A stretch of 7,598 nucleotides of DNA from an uncultured Acidobacteriota bacterium (GTDB lineage: Bacteria > Acidobacteriota > Vicinamibacteria > Vicinamibacterales > SCN-69-37). How positions within the stretch are numbered: the stretch's first letter is position 1; each line of letters opens with the position of its first letter. The DNA is taken from NCBI GenBank assembly GCA_937880585.1, contig CALFMR010000180.1, positions 1 through 7,598 of the forward strand, in the 5' to 3' direction. The translations under genes and the position numbers were made by a program. The notes beneath the pieces were generated by a model. That model was not told where the DNA came from and did not search any database. It was given only the letters and a program-made list of their open reading frames with translations. Below are positions 1 to 5,164 of this stretch, piece by piece.

Positions 1-1
1 G

Positions 2-163
2 GCCAGCGTGATCGCCAACGCGTTCAACGAGGTCAGCTCGGACACGTATCTGTCTGCGCTCATCTACTGCGGGCTCATTCTCTTCGTCCTCACCCTTGGC
101 GTGAACGTCATCGCCTACATCAGCATCAGGAGGTTGGCGGGTGCCCGCGGATTCAAGGCGTGA
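2..163 (+). CDS. pstC: Phosphate ABC transporter permease PstC, C-terminal fragment
   Basis: This is the 3' end of an inner-membrane permease subunit of the high-affinity phosphate importer; the rest lies upstream of the window. The visible 53 residues begin ASVIANAFNEVSSD and continue into a hydrophobic stretch (roughly LSALIYCGLILFVLTLGVNVIAYI), followed by a short basic tail RRLAGARGFKA and a TGA stop at 161-163. An 'ASVIANEF.E..S' segment followed by a last transmembrane helix is the usual ending of PstC. The identification also rests on the following genes, which are clearly pstA, pstB and phoU. The last 23 nt overlap the start of pstA in another frame, so the two permease subunits are probably translationally coupled. 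The identity is fairly sure, although only the tail is visible. Confidence 0.85.
   Translation, partial: ASVIANAFNEVSSDTYLSALIYCGLILFVLTLGVNVIAYISIRRLAGARGFKA
128..133 (+). promoter_or_regulatory. Shine-Dalgarno of pstA inside the pstC coding sequence
   Basis: AGGAGG is a perfect anti-16S match and lies 7 nt before the GTG at 141. It decides the pstA start in favour of 141 over the in-frame GTG codons at 165 and 198. It sits inside the last codons of pstC, where it encodes part of the Ile-Arg-Arg run. Confidence 0.8.
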
Positions 164-1028
164 CGTGGAGCGGACGCCGGGGCGATTCCGACGGCGCGTG
201 CACTGGTCGGACGTGTTCGGGTTCGGCAGCACCGTCGTGGCGATGCTCGTGTCGCTCGGTGCGCTGTTCGCGATCCTCGGGTATCTGGTCGCGCACGGGA
301 TTGGCGCGATCGACTGGAACTTTCTAATCAAGGAACCGGCGGCCGTCGGTGAGCCCGGCGGCGGCATCGCGCCGTCACTCGTCGGGACCGCCGTGCTCGT
401 GACGATTTCGTCGATCATCGGCATCCCGTTGGGCGTCGGCGTGGGGATTTATCTCGCCGAGCTCGCGGGCAACTCGCACCTCGCGCGCGTGACGCGCCTG
501 GCGATCAACACCTTCGTCGGGATGCCATCGATCATCGCCGGCATCTTCGTCTACTTCGTCCTGGTCAAGCCGACGGGCACGTTCTCGGCCGTGGCCGGCG
601 GCGTGGCGCTCGGCGTGATCATGGTGCCGATCATGGCGCGCACGACCGAAGACGTGTTGCGTCTCGTGCCCGACACGATCCGTGAAGCCGGCCTCGCGCT
701 CGGTGCGCCGCGCTGGCGGGTGACGCTGGGCCTCGTGCTGCCGGCGGCGCGCGCGGGCGTCGTGACCGGCGGCGTCCTCGCGGTGGCGCGGGTGGCGGGC
801 GAAACCGCGCCGCTCATCCTGACGGCGCTCGGCAACGAGTACTTTCCCTCCGGCCTGTTCCATCCGATCGACGAGATCACGCTCCGCATCCTGAAGTACG
901 CGCGTGGTCCGTACGACGTCTGGCACCAGCAGGCCTACGGCGCGGCGTTGCTGCTCGTCGTCGGCGTGGCGCTCGGCAGCTCGCTCCTGCGTCTGACGAC
1001 GCGCGGCTATGACATGAGGAACCAATGA
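141..1028 (+). CDS. pstA: Phosphate ABC transporter permease PstA
   Basis: This is the second membrane subunit of the phosphate importer; with PstC it forms the channel energised by PstB. The protein has 295 residues, normal for the family. A basic N-terminus (about 1-20) precedes six likely membrane helices, near residues 30-52, 79-104, 122-143, 148-166, 205-228 and 265-286. The ATPase-coupling EAA loop is clear at 182-201 (EAGLALGAPRWRVTLGLVLP). The stretch 211-229, containing VARVAGETAPLILTA, is strongly typical of PstA. The GTG start is chosen because of the AGGAGG 7 nt upstream. The gene overlaps the pstC end by 23 nt, and its TGA overlaps the pstB ATG (ATGA at 1025-1028), so pstC, pstA and pstB are probably made in fixed ratio from one transcript. 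In-frame GTGs at 165 and 198 are weaker alternative starts. The function is confident. Confidence 0.95.
   Translation: MPADSRRDVERTPGRFRRRVHWSDVFGFGSTVVAMLVSLGALFAILGYLVAHGIGAIDWNFLIKEPAAVGEPGGGIAPSLVGTAVLVTISSIIGIPLGVGVGIYLAELAGNSHLARVTRLAINTFVGMPSIIAGIFVYFVLVKPTGTFSAVAGGVALGVIMVPIMARTTEDVLRLVPDTIREAGLALGAPRWRVTLGLVLPAARAGVVTGGVLAVARVAGETAPLILTALGNEYFPSGLFHPIDEITLRILKYARGPYDVWHQQAYGAALLLVVGVALGSSLLRLTTRGYDMRNQ
1016..1021 (+). promoter_or_regulatory. Ribosome binding site for the upstream pstB start
   Basis: GAGGAA lies immediately before the ATG at 1025, with a short 3-nt spacer, inside the last codons of pstA. It supports initiation at 1025 by coupling to pstA termination. No comparable purine tract precedes the second in-frame ATG at 1070. 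Confidence 0.5.
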
Positions 1029-1897
1029 GTATCGCCACGGCTCCCCGCCGTCTTCTTCAGAGTCAGCCCATGACCGATACCGCAGTGAACGTCAGTCCAC
1101 GGCCGGCCGCTCCGCGCGAGGACGCGCCGCGTGCCGAAACGGCGGACGCGCCGCCCGTGCTTGCCACGCGCGATCTGAGTCTCTGGTACGGCAGTCAGCA
1201 GGTGCTCGATCGCGTGAGTCTCGCCGTCGCGCGCCACCAGGTCACGGCCGTCATCGGTCCCAGCGGCTGCGGCAAGAGCAGCTTCCTTCGCACGCTGAAC
1301 CGCATGAACGACATGGTCTCGACGCTGCGAATCGAAGGGGCGGTCCTGTATGAGGGCGTCGATCTCTACGATCGGCGCGTCGATCCCGTCGCCGTGCGGC
1401 GCCGCATCGGCATGTTGTTCCAGAAGCCGAATCCGTTCCCGAAATCGATCTACGACAACCTGGCGTTCGCGCTGCGCGTCAACGGCCGGCGCGGGCCACT
1501 GCACGACGACGTCGAGCGCGCATTGCGGGCGGCGGCGTTGTGGGACGAAGTGAAAGACAAGCTGCATGCGAGCGCGCTGGAACTGTCCGGCGGCCAGCAG
1601 CAGCGGTTGTGCCTCGCGCGCGCGCTCGTCAACGAGCCCGAGACGCTGCTCATGGACGAGCCGTGCTCGGCGCTCGATCCGATCGCGACGTCCAAGATCG
1701 AAGAGCTGATCTATCACCTCAAGCAGCAGTACACGGTGGTGATGGTGACGCACAACATGCAGCAGGCCGCGCGCGTCTCGGACACGACGGCCTTCCTGTG
1801 GATGGGCCGGCTCGTCGAGATCGGCCGGACGCAGGACCTCTTCACGAATCCCAGGGAAAAGCTCACCGAAGACTACGTCACCGGCCGGTTCGGCTGA
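1025..1897 (+). CDS. pstB: Phosphate ABC transporter ATP-binding protein PstB
   Basis: This is the cytoplasmic ATPase that drives phosphate import through PstC/PstA. All ABC elements are present: Walker A GPSGCGKSS (residues 78-86), Q-loop Gln 133 in FQKPNPFPKSIYDN (a PstB hallmark), signature LSGGQQQR (187-194), Walker B LLMDEP (208-213), D-loop SALD, and switch His 243 in VTHNM. The end TEDYVTGRFG is also typical of PstB. The protein has 290 residues, about 30 more than the common 250-260. The excess is an Ala/Pro-rich, charged leader (about 1-44) before the first beta strand VLATRDLSLWYG. The start at 1025 is favoured by the ATGA overlap with pstA and by GAGGAA upstream. An in-frame ATG at 1070 would give 275 residues and still leave an extension. 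phoU follows 13 nt later. The function is very sure; the exact start is less so. Confidence 0.96.
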   Translation: MSIATAPRRLLQSQPMTDTAVNVSPRPAAPREDAPRAETADAPPVLATRDLSLWYGSQQVLDRVSLAVARHQVTAVIGPSGCGKSSFLRTLNRMNDMVSTLRIEGAVLYEGVDLYDRRVDPVAVRRRIGMLFQKPNPFPKSIYDNLAFALRVNGRRGPLHDDVERALRAAALWDEVKDKLHASALELSGGQQQRLCLARALVNEPETLLMDEPCSALDPIATSKIEELIYHLKQQYTVVMVTHNMQQAARVSDTTAFLWMGRLVEIGRTQDLFTNPREKLTEDYVTGRFG

Positions 1898-1900
1898 GAC

Positions 1901-1910
1901 GAGGGCCCTC
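1901..1910 (+). promoter_or_regulatory. phoU ribosome binding site within a 10-bp palindrome
   Basis: GAGGGCCCTC ends directly before the phoU ATG at 1911. Its first half, GAGGG, is a reasonable Shine-Dalgarno with 5-nt spacing. The whole decamer is its own reverse complement. With no loop it is a poor hairpin, so any regulatory meaning is speculative. Confidence 0.45.
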
Positions 1911-2591
1911 ATGGCATTGGACACCCGACATTTCACCGACGAAATGGCGACGCTCGCCCAGCGGCTGCTCGCCATGGGCGGGCTGGCCGAGGAGCGGCTG
2001 CGCGCGGCCGTCCAGGCGCTCGTCGACCGCGACCGCGACGCCATCGCCAACGTCATCCACGGCGATGCCGCCATCAACGCGCTGCACGTCGAGATCGACG
2101 ACCGCTGCTTCAAGCTGCTCGCGCTGCACCAGCCGATGGCGGTCGACCTGCGGACGATCGTCGCGACCGTCAAGATCAACGCCGACCTCGAGCGCGTGGG
2201 CGACCTCGCGGTCAACATCGCCGAGGCCGCCGATCGCTACGTGCAGCATCCGCCCGTGAAGATGCTCATCGACCTGCCGCGCATGGGCGCGATCGCCGAG
2301 GGCATGTTGCGCGAGTCGCTCGACGCCTTCGTCTCGCTCGACATTCCCCGCGCGCGCCGCGTGCTCGCCCGTGACGACGAACTGGACGCCTTGAAGAACC
2401 AGGTGTTCCGCGAGCTCTTAACCTACATGCTGGCCGATCCGCGCACGATCGAGCCCGCGCTCGACCTCGTGCTCGTCTCGCGCCATCTCGAGCGCGTCGG
2501 CGACCATGCCACCAACGTCGCTGAAGACGTCGTCTTCATCGTCGAGGCCCGCGACGTGCGGCACCATGCCGGCGAGCCCGGCGGGATTTGA
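1911..2591 (+). CDS. phoU: Phosphate signalling / transport regulator PhoU
   Basis: This is a cytoplasmic PhoU-family protein that couples Pst transporter state to the PhoR kinase and restrains phosphate uptake when phosphate is plentiful (family knowledge). It has 226 residues, the normal length, built of two homologous three-helix halves. Each half carries the metal-binding E-R-V-G-D-x-x-x-N signature: ERVGDLAVN at 94-102 and ERVGDHATN at 194-202, each followed by an acidic tail (IAE, VAED). The N-terminus (TRHFTDEMATLAQRLLAMGGLAEERL) fits the first PhoU helix. The ATG at 1911 has GAGGG 5 nt upstream and lies 13 nt after the pstB stop, so phoU is in the pst transcript. One rare Leu TTA codon occurs at residue 170. 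A 73-nt gap follows before phoB. The call is very sure. Confidence 0.95.
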   Translation: MALDTRHFTDEMATLAQRLLAMGGLAEERLRAAVQALVDRDRDAIANVIHGDAAINALHVEIDDRCFKLLALHQPMAVDLRTIVATVKINADLERVGDLAVNIAEAADRYVQHPPVKMLIDLPRMGAIAEGMLRESLDAFVSLDIPRARRVLARDDELDALKNQVFRELLTYMLADPRTIEPALDLVLVSRHLERVGDHATNVAEDVVFIVEARDVRHHAGEPGGI

Positions 2592-2599
2592 CGCGGCCA

Positions 2600-2618
2600 T
2601 CGGCCCCGGACGGGCCGA
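2600..2618 (+). other. Inverted repeat in the phoU-phoB gap
   Basis: TCGGCCC, a 5-nt loop CGGAC, and GGGCCGA form a perfect 7-bp GC-rich stem starting 9 nt after the phoU stop. No T-run follows, so this is not a classical intrinsic terminator. It could be a transcript-end stabiliser, a partial attenuator or chance in GC-rich DNA. A tandem duplication GGGCGCC GGGCGCC follows at 2635-2648. Confidence 0.4.
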
Positions 2619-2653
2619 CGGGCACGCCTCGAGCGGGCGCCGGGCGCCTGCTC

Positions 2654-2659
2654 TAAGAT
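2654..2659 (+). promoter_or_regulatory. Candidate -10 element for a leaderless phoB transcript
   Basis: TAAGAT, in the context CTCTAAGATGGGCCGTG, matches the TANNNT type of -10 element and stands out as AT-rich within GC-rich sequence. It ends 5 nt before the GTG start of phoB at 2665, so the predicted first transcribed base falls at or next to the start codon. No convincing -35 element and no clear Shine-Dalgarno are visible. Inferred, not proven. Confidence 0.4.
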
Positions 2660-2664
2660 GGGCC

Positions 2665-3366
2665 GTGGCTGCGCGCATCCTCATTGTCGAAGATGATCCG
2701 GACATCGCCCAGCTCATCGCGTTGTACCTGGAGAAGGCGGGACTCGGTTCCGAGCGCCTGGCATCGGGGCGCGACGCGATCGCGTCGATCGCCGCACGTC
2801 CACCGGACCTCGTGATTCTCGATCTCATGCTGCCGCACGTGGACGGCTTCGACGTCTGCCGCGCGGTGCGCGCCAACCCGGCCACGGCCGGCGTGCCGGT
2901 GCTCATGCTCACGGCGCGCGGTGAGGAAGCGGACCGCGTCGCCGGCCTCGAGATTGGCGCCGACGACTATCTCACCAAGCCGTTCAGCCCATCGGAGCTC
3001 GTCGCCCGCGTGCGCGCGCTCCTGCGCCGCGCGTCACGCACCACGGGCTCGGCGCCGTCGCTCGCGTACGGCCCCGTGACGATGGACGTGGACAGTCACG
3101 TCGTCGCCGTCGACGGCGCGGAGGTTGCGCTCGCCGCGAAGGAGTTCCTGCTGCTCGAGTATTTCCTGCGAAACCGGGGACGCGTCGTCTCGCGTGACCG
3201 GCTGCTCACCGACGTGTGGGGCTATCGCTACACGGGTGGCACGCGGACGGTGGACGTACACGTGCGCCGCCTGCGCGAGAAGATCCCGTTCTTCGCCGAC
3301 GCGCTCATCACGGTGCCGCAGTTCGGCTACAAGCTCGTCGACCCGCCGCCGGCCGCGACCCGCTGA
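2665..3366 (+). CDS. phoB: PhoB-like phosphate regulon response regulator (OmpR/PhoB family)
   Basis: This is a DNA-binding response regulator, expected to be phosphorylated by the adjacent PhoR-like kinase and to act on phosphate-starvation promoters. It has 233 residues. The receiver domain (about 4-122) has acidic pocket E9-D10-D11, phospho-acceptor D53 in ILDLMLP, switch T83 in MLTARG and K105 in DYLTKPF. The C-terminal winged helix (about 133-227) includes AAKEFLLLEYFLRNRGRVVSRDRLL, VWGYRYTGGTRTVDVHVRRLREKI and the closing PQFGYKLV. The GTG at 2665 is chosen because the first beta strand RILIVEDD begins three codons later. The frame stays open upstream to an ATG at 2506, but that would overlap phoU and add about 53 disordered residues. 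phoR starts 3 nt after the stop. The assignment to PhoB rather than another OmpR-family regulator rests mainly on context. Confidence 0.92.
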   Translation: MAARILIVEDDPDIAQLIALYLEKAGLGSERLASGRDAIASIAARPPDLVILDLMLPHVDGFDVCRAVRANPATAGVPVLMLTARGEEADRVAGLEIGADDYLTKPFSPSELVARVRALLRRASRTTGSAPSLAYGPVTMDVDSHVVAVDGAEVALAAKEFLLLEYFLRNRGRVVSRDRLLTDVWGYRYTGGTRTVDVHVRRLREKIPFFADALITVPQFGYKLVDPPPAATR

Positions 3367-3369
3367 TCC

Positions 3370-5142
3370 ATGGCCCGCGCCACGTTCCGCGCGAAGCTCT
3401 TCCTCGCCGCGCTGGCCACCGCCGCGCTGGCGCTCGTCGTCGCCAGCGCGCTCTTCGCCGGTTTGATGCGCGCGCGCACGAACGCGCGCATCGAGAGCAC
3501 GCTGGTCGCCGAAGCGCATCTGGCCGTCGAGCTCGTCAAGGCCGCGCCTGCCGCCGCGCGGTGGCAGGACGAGGCCGTGCGCGTCGGCACGGCCGTCGGC
3601 GCGCGCGTGACGCTCGTCGCGCCTGACGGACACGTCGTCGCGGACTCGGCCGAGACGCCCGAGGCCGTCGCCACGATGGAGAACCACGGGACGCGCCCGG
3701 AAATCGTCGAAGCGCGGGAGTCGGGGTTCGGCGCGGCGCGACGGCCGAGCGACACGCTGCGCGTCGACATGCTCTACGTCGCCGTCCCCGCGTCGCGTCC
3801 CGACGTGGCGATCGTGCGTCTCGCGTTGCCGCTCACGAGCGTCGAGCAGCAGATTCGCGACGTCCTGCGCGTGACGGCGCTTGCGCTCGTCGTGGCGCTC
3901 GCCGGGGCGGCGCTCATCGCCTGGGCGCTCTCAGGCCGCATCGGCGCGCGCGTGCGCGCCATTGCCGCCGCGGCGCGTCGCTACCAGGCCGGCGATTTTT
4001 CGGCGCCGCGGGCTGACTTCGGCGACGACGAGCTGGGCACCGTGGCAACCGCGCTCGACGGATCGGTACACGAGCTCGGCCGGCGGCTGACCGAGATCGC
4101 GCGCGACCGCGCGCGCATGACCGCCATGCTCGGCAGCATGACGGAAGGCGTCGTCGTCGTCGACACGGCGGGCGAACTGCAGGTTGCCAACGACGCGGCG
4201 CGCCGCATGCTCGATCTCGACGAGGCGGCCATCGGACGCCACTACCTGGAAGCGACGCGACATCCGGCGATCCGCGAGCTGCTGTCGGAGGCGGTCGACG
4301 GCCGTGTCCCCGCGTCGCGCGAACTGGCGCCGCCGCGGCATCCCGATCGCACGCTCGTGGCGTACGCCGCGCCGGTGGCCGCCGGTCGGCCGCTCGGCGC
4401 CGTACTCGTCCTGCACGACGTCACCGAGACCAAGCGCATCGACCGCATGCGCCGCGATTTCGTCGCGAACGTTTCGCACGAGCTGCGGACGCCGCTCACC
4501 GCCATCCGCGGCTACGTCGAAGCGTTGTCAGCCGATGACGGCCTGCCGGAGGAACGGCAGCGATTCCTCGAGATCATCGCGCGCAACGCGACGCGGATGG
4601 AGCGGCTCGTCAGCGATCTCTTGCGGCTGGCACGACTCGATGCGGGACAGGAGACGCTGGCCATCACGCGCGTCGATGTCGCCGCGCTCGCGGGGACCGT
4701 CGTCGCCGACCTGTCGCCCGTGCTCGACGACCGCGATCAGCACGTGACGATCGATGTCGCGCCCGAAGCCGCCGTCGTCGAGGCGGACGAAAGCAAACTG
4801 CGCGACGTCGTGCGGAACCTTGTCGCCAATGCGAGCACGTACGCACCGGAGGGGACGACGGTGCGGATCGCCGCGCGGCGGGAAGACGGATGCGTCTCGA
4901 TCGTCGTATCGGACGAGGGCCCCGGCATTCCCGAAGGCGACCTGACGCGCATCTTCGAGCGCTTCTACCGCGTCGACAAATCCCGCGCCCGCGATCCCGG
5001 CGGCACCGGCCTCGGCCTCGCCATCGTCAAACACCTCGTCGAACTGCACGGGGGCACGATCCGCGCGGAAAACATCCCGACGGGCGGAGCGAGGTTCACC
5101 GTCAGCCTGCGGAACGCTGACGGTGGTCAAGTTAGAGGTTAG
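3370..5142 (+). CDS. phoR: PhoR-like sensor histidine kinase
   Basis: This is a membrane-bound sensor kinase, the presumed partner of the PhoB homologue. It has 590 residues: TM1 about 9-33; an extracytoplasmic sensor region of about 130 residues (34-164) that includes a PAS/Cache-like strand pattern (ARVTLVAPDGHVVADS); TM2 about 165-188; HAMP about 189-242; a PAS domain about 250-353 (MTEGVVVVDTAGELQVAN); dimerisation/phosphoacceptor helix with His 370 in VSHELRTPLTAIRGY; and an ATPase domain with N-box N483/N487, G1 DEGPGI (515-520), F-box ERFYRVD (530-536) and G2 GGTGLGL (544-550). All catalytic motifs are intact. E. coli PhoR lacks a large external domain; this layout is like the longer PhoR/PnpS types of Gram-positives and others. 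It starts 3 nt after phoB without a clear Shine-Dalgarno, implying coupling. The last three codons and stop are made by a heptamer repeat. Confidence 0.92.
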   Translation: MARATFRAKLFLAALATAALALVVASALFAGLMRARTNARIESTLVAEAHLAVELVKAAPAAARWQDEAVRVGTAVGARVTLVAPDGHVVADSAETPEAVATMENHGTRPEIVEARESGFGAARRPSDTLRVDMLYVAVPASRPDVAIVRLALPLTSVEQQIRDVLRVTALALVVALAGAALIAWALSGRIGARVRAIAAAARRYQAGDFSAPRADFGDDELGTVATALDGSVHELGRRLTEIARDRARMTAMLGSMTEGVVVVDTAGELQVANDAARRMLDLDEAAIGRHYLEATRHPAIRELLSEAVDGRVPASRELAPPRHPDRTLVAYAAPVAAGRPLGAVLVLHDVTETKRIDRMRRDFVANVSHELRTPLTAIRGYVEALSADDGLPEERQRFLEIIARNATRMERLVSDLLRLARLDAGQETLAITRVDVAALAGTVVADLSPVLDDRDQHVTIDVAPEAAVVEADESKLRDVVRNLVANASTYAPEGTTVRIAARREDGCVSIVVSDEGPGIPEGDLTRIFERFYRVDKSRARDPGGTGLGLAIVKHLVELHGGTIRAENIPTGGARFTVSLRNADGGQVRG

Positions 5143-5158
5143 AAGCCAGAAGGCAGAA
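5131..5158. repeat. Degenerate 7-bp tandem repeat (GNNAGAA type) at the phoR 3' end
   Basis: Four consecutive heptamers are visible: GTTAGAG, GTTAGAA, GCCAGAA, GGCAGAA, then a partial GTT. They contrast with the GC-rich surroundings. The array encodes the last three PhoR residues and its TAG stop, and it fills most of the 22-nt gap to the convergent minus-strand gene. Heptamer arrays of the AGAAGTT/AGAAGTC kind, translating as RSQKAEVRSQK, recur between genes in many environmental bacteria, as far as I recall. Confidence 0.6.
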
Positions 5159-5164
5159 GTTGGC

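Noticed and set aside
1007..2218. A 403-codon minus-strand open frame across pstB and phoU
   Set aside because: It is antisense to two clearly functional genes, with low-complexity Arg/Ser/Ala-rich translation and no recognisable motif, so it is a GC-driven shadow.
1540..2259. A 239-codon plus-strand open frame overlapping pstB and phoU
   Set aside because: It is an out-of-frame reading with Arg/Ser/Thr-rich composition. Both real genes cover the region with conserved motifs.
2506..2664. N-terminal extension of phoB back to an ATG inside phoU
   Set aside because: It would overlap phoU by 86 nt and add Ser/Ala/Gly-rich sequence with no family support. The receiver domain begins right at the GTG at 2665.
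1..5142. Pho box in front of the phosphate genes
   Set aside because: The pst promoter lies upstream of the window, and no convincing pair of CTGTCAT-like direct repeats is visible in the phoU-phoB gap.
5143..5164. Intrinsic terminator between the convergent genes
   Set aside because: Only a 3-bp GCC/GGC stem with no T-run is visible, too weak to call a terminator.
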